Part shown: one piece after another, positions 29,766-40,364 of the stretch
Layout: each line of letters starts with the position of its first letter
How positions within the stretch are numbered: the first letter of the stretch is position 1
DNA from: Prevotella nigrescens
GTDB lineage: Bacteria; Bacteroidota; Bacteroidia; Bacteroidales; Bacteroidaceae
DNA length: 64,000 bases
NCBI RefSeq assembly: GCF_031191185.1
Contig: NZ_CP133465.1
Coordinates: 312,501-376,500, forward strand
Reading direction: 5' to 3'
Notes under the pieces: model-generated
What the model was told of the DNA's origin: nothing
Database searches by the model: none
What the model saw: only the letters and a program-made list of their open reading frames with translations
Program-made: the position numbers and the translations under genes

Positions 29766-31211
29766 ATGTCAGAAAATAATAGCAATGAGTATGTAAGGAA
29801 AGTGGCTGAACAAAAATACGAGTTTGGGTTCACCACTGATGTGCATACGGATATTATCCCGAAGGGCTTAAACGAAGATGTCGTTAGGCTTATTTCGGAG
29901 AAGAAAGGGGAACCTGAATGGCTCCTCGATTTTCGTTTAAAGGCGTTTCGCCATTGGCAAACTATGGAGATGCCAAAGTGGCCGCATCTGAACTTGCCTG
30001 AAATAGACTATCAGGCGATTTCCTACTATGCCGACCCATTGGCGAAGAAGCCTAAGAACAAGGAAATAGACCCTGAATTGGAAAAAACCTTCGACAAACT
30101 TGGTATTCCACTTGAGGAACGGTTGGCATTGAGTGGTGTGGCGGTAGATGCCATTATGGACTCGGTGTCGGTGAAGACTACCTTCAAGAAGCAGTTGGCT
30201 GAAAAAGGAATTATCTTTTGTTCGATTGGTGAAGCCGTGAAGGAGCACCCCGAATTGGTGCGCCAATATTTAGGAACGGTCGTTCCCTACAAGGATAACT
30301 TTACGGCGGCACTCAACTCGGCAGTATTCAGCGATGGCTCGTTTGTGTATATTCCGAAAGGCGTTCGCTGTCCGATGGAGTTGAGTTCGTACTTCCGCAT
30401 CAATGCGATGAATACGGGGCAGTTTGAGCGCACATTGATTATTGCCGACGACGATTCGTATGTGAGTTATCTTGAAGGTTGCACGGCTCCGATGCGCGAC
30501 GAAAACCAACTTCACGCAGCCATTGTCGAAATCGTCGTATTGGCGAATGCGGAAGTGAAGTATTCAACGGTTCAGAACTGGTATCCAGGCGATGAAAACG
30601 GCAAAGGTGGCGTGTTGAACCTCGTAACCAAGCGTGGCGACCTGCGTGGCAAGAACTCTAAACTCTCGTGGACACAGGTAGAAACGGGGTCGGCTATTAC
30701 GTGGAAATATCCATCGTGCATCTTGCGTGGCGACAACTCGCAGGCGGAGTTCTATTCTGTAGCCGTTACCAACAACTATCAAGAAGCCGACACGGGCACG
30801 AAGATGATACATTTGGGCAAGAACACAAAGAGTACCATCATCTCAAAAGGTATTTCGGCAGGCAAGAGTCAGAACTCCTATCGCGGATTGGTGCGTGTTG
30901 CGCTCAATGCCGACAATGCGCGAAACTACAGTTCTTGCGACTCGTTGCTCTTGGGTTCAACCTGCGGTGCGCACACTTTTCCTTATATGGACGTGCATAA
31001 CGATTCGGCAATCATCGAACACGAAGCTACGACATCGAAAATCAGCGAAGACCAACTGTTCTATTGCAATCAGCGAGGCATTCCTATGGAAGATGCTATC
31101 GGGTTGATAGTCAATGGTTATGCAAAAGATGTGCTGAATAAACTTCCGATGGAATTTGCTGTTGAGGCGCAAAAACTTCTCTCCGTTACCTTGGAAGGTA
31201 CGGTGGGCTAA
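29766..31211 (+). CDS. sufB: Fe-S cluster scaffold complex subunit SufB
   Basis: 481 residues, standard for SufB. The start is the only ATG near the leader. Features: [31 protein letters not shown], then the beta-helix core with a conserved tail [19 protein letters not shown] and [19 protein letters not shown]. It works with SufC and SufD to assemble Fe-S clusters on sulfur from SufS. In this operon sufB is separated from sufC by an array and an extra gene. Confidence 0.96.
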   Translation: MSENNSNEYVRKVAEQKYEFGFTTDVHTDIIPKGLNEDVVRLISEKKGEPEWLLDFRLKAFRHWQTMEMPKWPHLNLPEIDYQAISYYADPLAKKPKNKEIDPELEKTFDKLGIPLEERLALSGVAVDAIMDSVSVKTTFKKQLAEKGIIFCSIGEAVKEHPELVRQYLGTVVPYKDNFTAALNSAVFSDGSFVYIPKGVRCPMELSSYFRINAMNTGQFERTLIIADDDSYVSYLEGCTAPMRDENQLHAAIVEIVVLANAEVKYSTVQNWYPGDENGKGGVLNLVTKRGDLRGKNSKLSWTQVETGSAITWKYPSCILRGDNSQAEFYSVAVTNNYQEADTGTKMIHLGKNTKSTIISKGISAGKSQNSYRGLVRVALNADNARNYSSCDSLLLGSTCGAHTFPYMDVHNDSAIIEHEATTSKISEDQLFYCNQRGIPMEDAIGLIVNGYAKDVLNKLPMEFAVEAQKLLSVTLEGTVG

Positions 31212-31318
31212 AACGAAAGATACAGAACAGACTCCAAAAAGATACCGAGCGAACTCCAAAAAGATATCGAGCAATCTTCAAAAAGATATCGAGCAATCTG
31301 CGAAAAGATATCGAGCGA
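31209..31318 (+). repeat. 22-bp tandem array between sufB and the extra exported gene
   Basis: Units of exactly 22 bp start at 31231, 31253, 31275 and 31297, each with AAAAGATA followed by a tCGAGCR motif; a degenerate fifth copy (aaagatacagaacag) occupies 31209-31230 and overlaps the sufB stop. Because 22 is not a multiple of 3 it cannot encode a repeat peptide. Same period as the A-D arrays but a different sequence. Confidence 0.85.
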
Positions 31319-31405
31319 TTTAAAGCAGACTCTCGAACTGCTTTTTCAGAGTAGAAAAGAAACAATACGAAAGGTATGGAATACCCATTGAAAAGGAACA
31401 AACAG

Positions 31406-31780
31406 ATGAAAAGAAAAATGCTGACGGCAGGACTGTTCTTAACTGTTTCTGTTTTGAATGCTCAAGATTGGCAACCCAAAACGTGGCAGAAATACGTCAT
31501 AGAACAGAAAGTAAAGAGCGACACGCTCTGTGCTTCGCAAACGATTATGACTTACCGCAGAGCCGACGACGTGAAGATTGCACCGCAGGCTTTTCGCTGT
31601 GGACCTTTCTATGTTCCCGAGCCTCCAAGTCTGTTTGCAGAGCAGGAAGACGCTATTGAAAGAGCACGTTGGGAAGATAGAGACTATACTTTCGGACAAG
31701 CAATGGGAGAAGTCTTCTTAGAATTCGTAGGAAATATCTTTGTAGGAGCATTAGATAATTTATTATTCAAGAAACGATAA
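31406..31780 (+). CDS. Small exported protein inside the suf operon
   Basis: From the ATG at 31406 the protein has 124 residues with a signal peptide (MKRKMLTAGLFLTVSVLNA, cleavage near QDWQPK). The mature protein has two cysteines (DTLCASQT and FRCGPFY) and a C-terminal hydrophobic helix-like part (GEVFLEFVGNIFVGALDNLLF). I do not recognise the family. It is placed between sufB and sufC, in the same direction and 12 bp before sufC, so it is almost certainly co-transcribed, although an exported protein has no obvious role in cytoplasmic Fe-S assembly. Confidence 0.7.
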   Translation: MKRKMLTAGLFLTVSVLNAQDWQPKTWQKYVIEQKVKSDTLCASQTIMTYRRADDVKIAPQAFRCGPFYVPEPPSLFAEQEDAIERARWEDRDYTFGQAMGEVFLEFVGNIFVGALDNLLFKKR

Positions 31781-31792
31781 TACAAAAACAAT

Positions 31793-32545
31793 ATGTTAGA
31801 AGTAAGAAATCTGCACGCTACTATTGCAGATAAAGAAATATTGAAAGGCATCGACCTTACCGTTAAAGATGGCGAAATACACGCCATTATGGGACCGAAT
31901 GGTTCAGGAAAATCAACCCTTAGTGCAGTGCTCACGGGCAATCCGCTGTACACCGTAACCGATGGTTCGGCAGTGTTCAACGGTAAAGACCTCTTGGAAA
32001 TGGGTGCAGACGAACGTGCCAACGAAGGCATCTTCCTTTCGTTCCAGTATCCAGTGGAAATTCCGGGCGTAAGTATGACCAACTTCATGAAAGCTGCCGT
32101 GAATGCAAAGCGCAAGTATCAAGGCTTGGAACCTTTGAAAGCAGCCGACTTTATGAAGCTGATGCGCGAGAAACGCGACCTCGTGGGTTTGGATTCAAAG
32201 CTTTCGCATCGCTCCGTAAACGAAGGTTTTTCGGGTGGTGAAAAGAAACGCAACGAAATTTTCCAGATGGCAATGTTGCAGCCAAAGCTCAGCATCTTGG
32301 ACGAAACCGACTCAGGTCTCGACGTCGATGCTATGCGCATTGTTGCCGATGGAGTGAACAAGATGCACACTTCGGAGACTTCAACCATCGTTATCACCCA
32401 CTACGACCGACTTTTGGATATGATAAAACCAAGCGTAGTACACATTCTGTACAACGGCCGCATCGTAAAGACAGGCGGTCCTGAACTTGCACGCGAAATA
32501 GAAAAGCGTGGCTACGATTGGATAAAAGCGGAAGCAGATAAATAG
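31793..32545 (+). CDS. sufC: Fe-S cluster assembly ATPase SufC
   Basis: 250 residues. ABC ATPase: Walker A MGPNGSGKSTLSAVLTG, the signature FSGGEKKRNEI (SufC form), Walker B LSILDETDSGLD and the switch histidine in VITHYDRLL. It powers remodelling of SufBCD. It begins 12 bp after the extra exported protein gene and precedes sufD by 11 bp. Confidence 0.97.
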   Translation: MLEVRNLHATIADKEILKGIDLTVKDGEIHAIMGPNGSGKSTLSAVLTGNPLYTVTDGSAVFNGKDLLEMGADERANEGIFLSFQYPVEIPGVSMTNFMKAAVNAKRKYQGLEPLKAADFMKLMREKRDLVGLDSKLSHRSVNEGFSGGEKKRNEIFQMAMLQPKLSILDETDSGLDVDAMRIVADGVNKMHTSETSTIVITHYDRLLDMIKPSVVHILYNGRIVKTGGPELAREIEKRGYDWIKAEADK

Positions 32546-32556
32546 AAAGGCTGAAC

Positions 32557-33900
32557 ATGCAAAGCGAAAAACAATATATAGACTTATATAACGAGACGCA
32601 AGGAATGATAAAGCAACATTCCTGCGACGTCTTGAACAAGGTGCGCGACAAGGCTTTCGAGGATTTCAAGGCACAGGGTTTCCCTACGAAAAAGGTGGAA
32701 CGCTACAAATATACCGATATTCCAAAGCTGTTCGCACCCGACTATGGATTGAATTTGCAGCGATTGAGAATGCCTATCAATCCTTACGAAGACTTTAAGT
32801 GCGACGTTCCAAACCTAAACACTTCGGTCTATTTCGTTGTGAACGACCAGTTCTACAACGACCAGTTGCCCAAAGCGCAGCTCAACGACGGCATAGTTGT
32901 CGATAGCTTCTCAAACGCCATTAAGACGCATGGCGAAATCATAACCAACCATTATGCCAAGCTTGCTGATACAGCCAAAGATGCCTTGACGGCTTTCAAT
33001 ACAATGTTGGCGCAGGACGGCTTGTTCGTTTATGTGCCGAAAGGTGTAAAATCCGACCGCACCATACAGGTTATCAACATTCTTCGTTCCGATGTAGACC
33101 TTATGCTGAACCGTCGCATACTCATCGTACTTGAGGAGGGAGCGGAACTCTCAATGCTCTTTTGCGACGACTCTGCCGACGACCGCAAGTTCCTTGCCAC
33201 ACAGGTAATCGAGGCATACGTTGGCGACAATGCAAAGTTGGAACTGAACTGCTTGGAGGAAACCCATCTGAAGAACGTGCGCGTTTCAAATGTTTACATC
33301 GAACAGCAAAGCAACAGCCGTGTGTCGCACAACATTATCACGCTTCATAATGGAGTAACCCGCAACAAGCTCGATTTGACTTTCAGTGGCGAAGGCAGCG
33401 AATGTTTCCTGAACGGTTGCGTAGTTGCCGATAAGCATCAGCACGTTGATAACAATACCGTAATCAACCACGCAGTGGGCAATTGTACGAGCAATCAACT
33501 ATACAAGTATGTGCTCGACGACCACGCCGTGGGTGCTTTCGCAGGTCTTATCTATGTGGCAAAGGACGCACAGAAGACGCTTTCACACGAAGTGAACCAG
33601 AATCTGTGTGCTGCTTCTACTGCCCACATGTACACCCAGCCTATGCTTGAAATCTATGCAGATGACGTTCAGTGCAACCACGGCTCAACGGTTGGTCAGC
33701 TTAACGATGCCGCCCTCTTCTATATGCAGCAGCGTGGTATCGACAAGCGCGAGGCAAAGCTCCTTCTTGAGTTTGCTTTCGTGAACGAAGTAATCGATAA
33801 AATGGAACTTGTTCCGCTCCGCGACCGTCTCCACCACTTGGTAGAAAAACGCTTCCGTGGCGAACTCGACAAGTGTGGCGGCTGCAAGCTGTGCCAATAA
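32557..33900 (+). CDS. sufD: Fe-S cluster assembly protein SufD
   Basis: 447 residues. The SufB/D core is seen from about 130 on: VYVPKGVKSDRTIQV, ILIVLEEGAELSMLF and QMRG-like end with YMQQRGIDKREAKLLLEFAFVNEV. The C-terminus has a CGGCKLC cluster of cysteines. It partners SufB in the scaffold. Confidence 0.95.
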   Translation: MQSEKQYIDLYNETQGMIKQHSCDVLNKVRDKAFEDFKAQGFPTKKVERYKYTDIPKLFAPDYGLNLQRLRMPINPYEDFKCDVPNLNTSVYFVVNDQFYNDQLPKAQLNDGIVVDSFSNAIKTHGEIITNHYAKLADTAKDALTAFNTMLAQDGLFVYVPKGVKSDRTIQVINILRSDVDLMLNRRILIVLEEGAELSMLFCDDSADDRKFLATQVIEAYVGDNAKLELNCLEETHLKNVRVSNVYIEQQSNSRVSHNIITLHNGVTRNKLDLTFSGEGSECFLNGCVVADKHQHVDNNTVINHAVGNCTSNQLYKYVLDDHAVGAFAGLIYVAKDAQKTLSHEVNQNLCAASTAHMYTQPMLEIYADDVQCNHGSTVGQLNDAALFYMQQRGIDKREAKLLLEFAFVNEVIDKMELVPLRDRLHHLVEKRFRGELDKCGGCKLCQ

Positions 33901-33911
33901 AAGAAGTAAAG

Positions 33912-35150
33912 ATGATGTACGATATATCTAAGGTGCGTGCCGATTTCCCAATCCTTTCACGCACGATTTACGGAAAACCGTTGGTTTATCTCGACAATGC
34001 GGCAACCACACAGAAACCTCTCTGTGTGTTGGACGCCATGCGCGACGAGTATCTCAACGTAAATGCAAATGTGCATCGTGGCATTCATTGGCTTTCCCAA
34101 CAAGCTACCGACTTGCACGAGGCTGCGCGCGAAACGGTGCGGAAGTTCATCAACGCCCGTTCCACTGCCGAAATAGTGTTCACGCGTGGCACCACCGAGA
34201 GCCTTAATCTCGTGGCTTCTTCTTTCTGCGAAGGTTTTATGCAAGAGGGCGACGAGGTCATTGTTTCCAACGTAGAGCACCATTCCAACATCGTGCCTTG
34301 GCAAATTCTTGCCCAGCGTCGTGGCATAGTTCTGAAGGTAATCCCAATCGACGACGAAGGTGTGTTCGATATGGAGGCTTTCCAAAAGCTCATTACCGAG
34401 AAGACAAAACTCGTCAGTGTAGCCCACGTCAGCAACGTAATGGGTACGATTAACCCTGTTCGTGAAATCGTTCGCATCGCCCACGCCCACGATATTCCTG
34501 TAATGCTCGACGGTGCACAGAGTGTTCCTCACTTTGCCGTTGATGTTCAGGAGTTGGATTGCGAGTTCTTCGCTTTCAGCGGACACAAGGTTTATGGCCC
34601 TACGGGTATTGGTGTGCTTTACGGTAAGGAAGAATGGTTAGACAAGCTGCCACCTTATCAGGGTGGTGGCGAGATGATAGAGCGTGTCAGTTTCAGCGGT
34701 ACAACCTTCGAGCGTCCTCCTTTGAAGTTCGAAGCGGGTACGCCCGACTATGTAGCCACCCACGGTTTGGCAACTGCCCTTGACTATGTTGCCGAACTTG
34801 GAATGGAGAACATACACCAGCACGAGCAAATGCTTACAGCCTATGCCATAGAGCAGATGCGCAGTATTCCCGATATTCGCTTCTTAGGTGTGCCCAGCGA
34901 TGCTACTGCTGCAGTATCTAATCACGATGCTGCCATAAGTTTCCTCGTTGGCGATATACACCCAATGGACTTGGGAACGCTTCTCGACCAACTTGGAATA
35001 GCAGTCCGCACAGGTCATCATTGCGCCCAGCCACTTATGGAACGTTTCAATATTGCAGGAACAGTCCGTGCTTCCTTCGCACTCTACAATACAAAAGAAG
35101 AGATAGACACCCTTGTGGCAGGCATTGAGCGAGTGGTTAAGATGTTTTAG
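33912..35150 (+). CDS. sufS: Cysteine desulfurase SufS
   Basis: About 413 residues from the ATG at 33912 (a second ATG follows at once at 33915; an upstream GTG would overlap sufD). A PLP enzyme that removes sulfur from cysteine as a persulfide. Motifs are YLDNAATTQKP, the PLP-lysine region FAFSGHKVYGPTGIG and the active-site cysteine in RTGHHCAQPLM. It closes the suf operon; sufE was not found here, so the acceptor protein must be elsewhere. Confidence 0.96.
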   Translation: MMYDISKVRADFPILSRTIYGKPLVYLDNAATTQKPLCVLDAMRDEYLNVNANVHRGIHWLSQQATDLHEAARETVRKFINARSTAEIVFTRGTTESLNLVASSFCEGFMQEGDEVIVSNVEHHSNIVPWQILAQRRGIVLKVIPIDDEGVFDMEAFQKLITEKTKLVSVAHVSNVMGTINPVREIVRIAHAHDIPVMLDGAQSVPHFAVDVQELDCEFFAFSGHKVYGPTGIGVLYGKEEWLDKLPPYQGGGEMIERVSFSGTTFERPPLKFEAGTPDYVATHGLATALDYVAELGMENIHQHEQMLTAYAIEQMRSIPDIRFLGVPSDATAAVSNHDAAISFLVGDIHPMDLGTLLDQLGIAVRTGHHCAQPLMERFNIAGTVRASFALYNTKEEIDTLVAGIERVVKMF

Positions 35151-35627
35151 CAGATAGTCTTTGAGCATTTAAATTTTGACGATTGTCATTCGTCGAAATC
35201 GTTCTTGTTTTGTAAAGGATATTTCCTTAAAAAGTGATAACTGCGCTTTGACATTGTAAAAGCGGCTGTTTTGCACGGTAAAAGCGTAGGTTTTGCATCG
35301 CAAAAGAGCCGCTTTCGCAATGCCAAATCGAAATTACCGTTTTCTCAACGAATTATCTTTACAAAACCGAGGCGGTTTTTCCACGTGTTGGCTGAAAGTT
35401 TCTAGAAATCCTAGATAAACTAGAACTACTATATAAACCCTTTCTTATCCAGTGCCAGGAACGCAACAAACCACACCCCAACTTGCTCCAACATTATCCT
35501 CAAGCAACAGAAAAGGAAAATTATATCCCGTCTTATTTCCACTAAACAATAACCTTCAACCGCCCGTTCTTTTCTGCTTTCCACCAAATTAATTCGGCAA
35601 AAGACTTGCTATCCCTATTAAAATTAG
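35151..35627. other. Gene-free stretch between sufS and leuS
   Basis: About 480 bp that holds 22-bp array copy D (35256-35343) and an interrupted palindrome near 35401-35430 (ctagaaatcctag). No gene is supported. The leuS promoter box lies at the end. Confidence 0.6.
35256..35343 (+). repeat. Four-unit 22-bp intergenic array, copy D
   Basis: Units start at 35256, 35278, 35300 and 35322, for example gtaaaagcgg then ctgttttgcacg. The preceding sequence (gtgataactgcgctttgaca) closely matches the sequence before copy A, so the copies share more than the four units. Confidence 0.85.
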
Positions 35628-35635
35628 TAATTTTG
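35628..35635 (+). promoter_or_regulatory. -7 box of leuS
   Basis: TAATTTTG with CTTG 19 bp upstream. The leader before the leuS ATG at 35754 would be about 110 nt. Confidence 0.5.
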
Positions 35636-35753
35636 CAACTTGGATAGTAACGCATTGTTATTTAATGAACTAAGCAATAGGGTAGGGGAAGCATTTTGCC
35701 TTACCACGTTTATTGTTCGTAAACAGCGAAATCAAAATAAAACAAACATAAGA

Positions 35754-38735
35754 ATGGAATACAACTTCACAGACATTGAGAAGAAATGGCAGAAGAAATG
35801 GGTTGAAAACAAAACCTATAAGGTTGTTACAAATAAGAAAAAGCAGAAGTTCTACGTGCTGAATATGTTCCCCTATCCATCGGGAGCAGGGCTACACGTG
35901 GGGCACCCGCTCGGCTACATAGCCAGCGACATCTATGCACGCTACAAGCGTCTGAAGGGTTTCAACGTGTTAAATCCAATGGGTTACGATGCTTATGGAT
36001 TGCCTGCCGAGCAGTATGCCATTCAAACAGGACAGCACCCAGCTATCACAACCGAAAAGAACATTGCACGATACCGCGAACAATTGGACAAAATAGGCTT
36101 TTGTTTCGACTGGGACCGCGAAGTGCGCACCTGCGACCCGCAGTACTATCATTGGACGCAGTGGGCATTTCAGCGTATGTTCGAGTCGTATTACGACTAT
36201 AACGAGGGCAAGGCAAAACCCATTTCCGACCTCGTCCGACACTTTGAAGAAGAGGGAACACTCAACCTTAACATTGCGCAGGGCGAAGAAATAACCTTTT
36301 CGGCAGGCGATTGGAGAAGCATGAGCGAGAAGGAACAACAGGAGACGCTGATGAACTACCGCATTGCTTACCTCGGAGAAACCATGGTGAACTGGTGTCC
36401 AGGCTTAGGAACGGTGCTTGCAAACGACGAAGTTGTAGACGGAGTCAGCGAGCGTGGCGGCTATCCGGTAGTCCAGAAGAAGATGAAACAATGGTGTCTG
36501 CGTGTATCTGCTTATGCCCAGCGTTTGCTTGACGGCTTGGAAACGGTGAGCTGGTCGGACTCCATGAAAGAAACACAGCGCAACTGGATAGGCCGTTCAG
36601 AGGGTACAGAGGTTGTATTTAAAAGCATTACACCTGCTCAAGGAAAAGTGATTAAGTCTGGTTTTCGCAAAAGAATTAAGTCTTTTTGGCAAAAGTTGAT
36701 TCATATTTGGACAAAAATCAAGTCAGTTTTATTATCTCGTCCTATAAAGCATAGCCCCTGTACGCCTACCAATAATAAAAAAACAGAACACGACATCACC
36801 ATTTTCACAACACGTGCCGACACAATGTTTGGTGTAACCTTTATGGTGCTTGCACCCGAAAGCGAATTGGTTCCAGAGCTTACCACCGACGAACAGAAAG
36901 CAGAGGTGGAAGAATACTTGGCGTACGTGAAGAAACGAACCGAGCGCGACCGCATGACCGACCGCAAAGTTACGGGTGTTTTTACGGGTTCTTACGGCAT
37001 CAACCCCTTTACAGGCGAGAAATTGCCTATCTATATATCAGAATACGTGCTTTCAGGCTATGGCACAGGTGCAATTATGGCAGTGCCTGCACACGACAGC
37101 CGCGACTATGCGTTTGCCAAACACTTTGGTCTTCCAATCCGTCCGCTTATCAAAGGGGCTGACGTTTCGGAAGAAAGCTTCGATGCCAAAGAAGGTATCG
37201 TCATCAACAGTCCCGAGAAACCAATTGAAGGAGGCTTCTCTCTGAATGGACTTACGGTGAAAGAAGCCATCGCTGCTACCAAGAAGTATGTTACCGAACA
37301 GGGGTTGGGCAAGGTGAAAGTGAACTATCGCCTGCGCGATGCCATCTTCTCTCGCCAGCGTTATTGGGGCGAACCCTTCCCAGTCTACTATAAAGACGGT
37401 ATGCCTTACATGGTTCCAGCAGATTGTTTACCGCTCAAATTGCCTTCAATCGACAAGTTTGAACCAACCGAGACGGGCGAACCGCCATTGGGACGCGCCA
37501 AGATTTGGGCGTGGAACGAGCAGAACAAGAAGGTTGTAGACAAGGTATTGATAGACAACAAAACTGTTTTCCCATTGGAATTGAACACAATGCCGGGCTT
37601 TGCGGGCAGTTCTGCATACTACCTTCGCTATATGGATCCACACAATGACAAGGCTTTGGTGGGCAAGGAAGCCGACGAATACTGGCAGAACGTAGACCTT
37701 TATGTAGGCGGAACAGAGCATGCCACAGGACACTTGATATACAGCCGCTTCTGGAACAAGTTCCTTTACGACTACGGTTACAGCTGCAAGGAAGAGCCAT
37801 ACGAAAGGTTGGTGAACCAAGGAATGATACAAGGACGTTCCAACTTCGTATATCGCATCAATTCAGACGACCATTCCAAAGCTCCTGTATTCGTTAGTTA
37901 TGGTTTGAAAGAAAAGTATGAAACAACGCCAATCCACGTAGATGTGAACATTGTTCATGCCGATGTGCTCGACGTTGAGGCTTTCAAGGCATGGCGACCG
38001 GAATACGAAAACGCCGAATTCATACTTGAAGACGGCAAATATATCTGCGGTTGGGCAGTAGAAAAGATGTCAAAATCGATGTTCAACGTTGTCAATCCAG
38101 ACGACATTGTAGCGCAATATGGTGCCGATACCCTGCGTTTGTACGAAATGTTCCTTGGTCCTGTCGAAGCAAGCAAGCCTTGGGACACCAACGGTATCGA
38201 CGGTTGTTTCCGCTTCCTGAAGAAGTTCTGGAAGCTGTATCAGCAGGAACTGAACGACAACGAGCCTTCAAAGGAATCGCTGAAGAGCGTGCATAAGCTC
38301 ATTAAAAAGGTTTCGGGAGACATAGAACAGTTCTCTTACAACACTGCTATCTCTGCTTTCATGATTTGTGTGAACGAGTTGGGACAACAAAAGTGTAAAA
38401 ATCGCGGCTTATTACGCACATTGCTCATACTGATAGCACCGTTTGCGCCACACATTGCCGAAGAACTTTGGCAGCATATTGGCGAGAAGGGCAGCGTCTG
38501 CGATGCTCAATGGCCTACTTGGAACGAGGCTTATTTAACCGAAAACGAGGTTCAACTGACCATTTCGTTCAACGGAAAGGCTCGTTTCCAAATGACTTTC
38601 CCCACCAATGCAAGCAAGGAAGACATAGAGAAAGCAGCCCTGAACGATGAGAGAAGTGCGAAATACATAGATGGAAAAACTATCGTGAAAGTGATAGTAG
38701 TACCCAAAAAGATTGTAAACATTGTTTGCAAATAA
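35754..38735 (+). CDS. leuS: Leucyl-tRNA synthetase with an extra segment in the editing region
   Basis: About 993 residues from the ATG at 35754 ([16 protein letters not shown] is the family start; upstream in-frame sequence is leader). Landmarks: HIGH-type [18 protein letters not shown], the CP1 editing domain with [12 protein letters not shown], and the KMSKS loop EKMSKSMFN. Most striking is an insertion of about 50 residues (coordinates 36633-36790) just before TTRADTMFG; it is basic and Trp/Ile-rich and more AT-rich than its surroundings, and normal LeuS joins these regions directly. A terminator-like hairpin follows. Confidence 0.95.
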   Translation: MEYNFTDIEKKWQKKWVENKTYKVVTNKKKQKFYVLNMFPYPSGAGLHVGHPLGYIASDIYARYKRLKGFNVLNPMGYDAYGLPAEQYAIQTGQHPAITTEKNIARYREQLDKIGFCFDWDREVRTCDPQYYHWTQWAFQRMFESYYDYNEGKAKPISDLVRHFEEEGTLNLNIAQGEEITFSAGDWRSMSEKEQQETLMNYRIAYLGETMVNWCPGLGTVLANDEVVDGVSERGGYPVVQKKMKQWCLRVSAYAQRLLDGLETVSWSDSMKETQRNWIGRSEGTEVVFKSITPAQGKVIKSGFRKRIKSFWQKLIHIWTKIKSVLLSRPIKHSPCTPTNNKKTEHDITIFTTRADTMFGVTFMVLAPESELVPELTTDEQKAEVEEYLAYVKKRTERDRMTDRKVTGVFTGSYGINPFTGEKLPIYISEYVLSGYGTGAIMAVPAHDSRDYAFAKHFGLPIRPLIKGADVSEESFDAKEGIVINSPEKPIEGGFSLNGLTVKEAIAATKKYVTEQGLGKVKVNYRLRDAIFSRQRYWGEPFPVYYKDGMPYMVPADCLPLKLPSIDKFEPTETGEPPLGRAKIWAWNEQNKKVVDKVLIDNKTVFPLELNTMPGFAGSSAYYLRYMDPHNDKALVGKEADEYWQNVDLYVGGTEHATGHLIYSRFWNKFLYDYGYSCKEEPYERLVNQGMIQGRSNFVYRINSDDHSKAPVFVSYGLKEKYETTPIHVDVNIVHADVLDVEAFKAWRPEYENAEFILEDGKYICGWAVEKMSKSMFNVVNPDDIVAQYGADTLRLYEMFLGPVEASKPWDTNGIDGCFRFLKKFWKLYQQELNDNEPSKESLKSVHKLIKKVSGDIEQFSYNTAISAFMICVNELGQQKCKNRGLLRTLLILIAPFAPHIAEELWQHIGEKGSVCDAQWPTWNEAYLTENEVQLTISFNGKARFQMTFPTNASKEDIEKAALNDERSAKYIDGKTIVKVIVVPKKIVNIVCK

Positions 38736-38743
38736 GACAAAAC

Positions 38744-38782
38744 GGCACATTCGTTGGTTTGAAACACAGCCACGAATGTGCC
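38744..38782 (+). terminator. Terminator-like hairpin after leuS
   Basis: ggcacattcgt-type arm (38744-38754) pairs with acgaatgtgcc (38772-38782). Only a mixed A/C run follows, so termination may be partial; the next gene starts 18 bp later. Confidence 0.55.
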
Positions 38783-38800
38783 AAAACACATTATTAGACT

Positions 38801-39784
38801 ATGACAATTAATCAGCAATTAATTAGAGACGAAGTAAAAGACTACATCTTATTGACCCTCGGTTTGGCTTTGTATGCAGCGGCATTCACAGTATTTCTTA
38901 TGCCTTACGAGATTGTAACAGGTGGCGTAACGGGTTTATCGGCTATCATTTACTATGCAACACAGTTCAAACTCGAGAACACTTACATGATTATCAACGC
39001 CGCATTGCTGGGCGTTGCATTGAAAATCTTGGGTTTAAAGTTCATGATGAAGACTATCTACGCCATTATTGTGTTATATTTCATGCTGAAATTTGCACAG
39101 GAATTAATGCCCGTAGATGCGAGCGGACACTTCGTGAAGATATTGGGCGAAGACCAAAAGTTTATGTCGCTCATCGTGGGGTGCTGCATTACAGGCACAG
39201 GAATGGCTATGGTCTTTCTCAATGGTGGCAGCATGGGCGGCACGGACATTGTGGCAGCCTGCATAAACAAGTATAAAAACATTTCGTTGGGGCAGGTATT
39301 GATGGCTGTCGATATATGTATCATCGGCAGTTGTATGCTTTTCCCACAGTTTGGAACATACATTGAGCGTTTCCACAAAGTTATCTTCGGTCTTTGTACA
39401 ATGTTTATTGAGTGCTCTGTATTAGATTATATAATGAACTTAAGACGCCAATCGGTGCAGTTTCTCATCTTTTCAAGGAAGTATGAAGAGATTGCCGACG
39501 CCATTATGCAAGAGCGCGACCGAGGCATAACCATACTCGACGGACACGGCTGGTACACCGGAAAGGACGTGAAAGTAATCTGCTTAATGGCAAAACGCAA
39601 CGAAAGTCAGTCTATTTTCCGCATCGTTAAGATTATCGATCCGCTGGCATTTGTCAGTCAGAGTTCGGTAATAGGTGTATTTGGCGAAGGCTTCGACAAA
39701 ATAAAAGCGAACACAAAGAATGCTGAAAAAGTGCTTTCGCAGGTCTATCCGAATAACGAATTAACAACAGATAGCGAAAAATAA
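38801..39784 (+). CDS. YitT family membrane protein
   Basis: 327 residues. Five membrane segments in the first 220 residues (starting [17 protein letters not shown]) followed by a C-terminal cytoplasmic DUF2179 domain (about 230-310, [22 protein letters not shown]). YitT proteins are widespread; a transport or permease role has been suggested but is not established. It opens a five-gene unit with rdgB 1 bp downstream. Confidence 0.88.
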   Translation: MTINQQLIRDEVKDYILLTLGLALYAAAFTVFLMPYEIVTGGVTGLSAIIYYATQFKLENTYMIINAALLGVALKILGLKFMMKTIYAIIVLYFMLKFAQELMPVDASGHFVKILGEDQKFMSLIVGCCITGTGMAMVFLNGGSMGGTDIVAACINKYKNISLGQVLMAVDICIIGSCMLFPQFGTYIERFHKVIFGLCTMFIECSVLDYIMNLRRQSVQFLIFSRKYEEIADAIMQERDRGITILDGHGWYTGKDVKVICLMAKRNESQSIFRIVKIIDPLAFVSQSSVIGVFGEGFDKIKANTKNAEKVLSQVYPNNELTTDSEK

Positions 39785-39785
39785 G

Positions 39786-40364
39786 ATGAAAATAGTATTT
39801 GCAACGAACAACAAACACAAGCTTTCCGAGATTAAAGACATTCTCGGCAACGACTTTGATATTGTGTCGTTAAAGGATATTGGCTGCGATGTGGACATAC
39901 CCGAAACAGCCGAAACATTGGAAGGAAATGCAAGCATAAAGTCGTATTACATCTACGACAACTATCATTTGAATTGCTTTGCCGACGACACAGGACTTGA
40001 AGTAGATGCGCTTAACGGCGAACCGGGTGTGCATTCGGCACGCTATGACGAGCACACCGACCACGACAGCGAAGCCAATATGCGCAAACTGCTCCGTAAG
40101 TTGGGCGATACAACAAACAGAAAAGCCCACTTCCGCACAGTGGTTTCGTTGATTATCGACGGCAAGGAACATCAGTTTGAAGGCAAAGTAGAGGGGCATA
40201 TCGCTACCGAAAAATCGGGAACGGAAGGCTTTGGCTACGACCCTATCTTTGTTCCAGAAGGCTACGACAAGAGTTTTGCCGAACTTGGAGAAGACGTTAA
40301 GAACCAAATTTCGCACCGAGCACGTGCCGTTCGCAAGCTCGCTGAATATCTAAAGCAACTGTAA
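39786..40364 (+). CDS. rdgB: Non-canonical purine NTP pyrophosphatase (RdgB/HAM1)
   Basis: 192 residues. Hydrolyses XTP/ITP to the monophosphates to keep them out of DNA. Motifs: [17 protein letters not shown] at the N-terminus, [43 protein letters not shown] and the terminal ISHRARA. Its stop shares a base with the start of the glycosyltransferase gene. Confidence 0.96.
   Translation: MKIVFATNNKHKLSEIKDILGNDFDIVSLKDIGCDVDIPETAETLEGNASIKSYYIYDNYHLNCFADDTGLEVDALNGEPGVHSARYDEHTDHDSEANMRKLLRKLGDTTNRKAHFRTVVSLIIDGKEHQFEGKVEGHIATEKSGTEGFGYDPIFVPEGYDKSFAELGEDVKNQISHRARAVRKLAEYLKQL

Noticed and set aside
184-35343. 22-bp arrays as CRISPR arrays
   Set aside because: Units are contiguous with no spacers between them and no cas genes are present.
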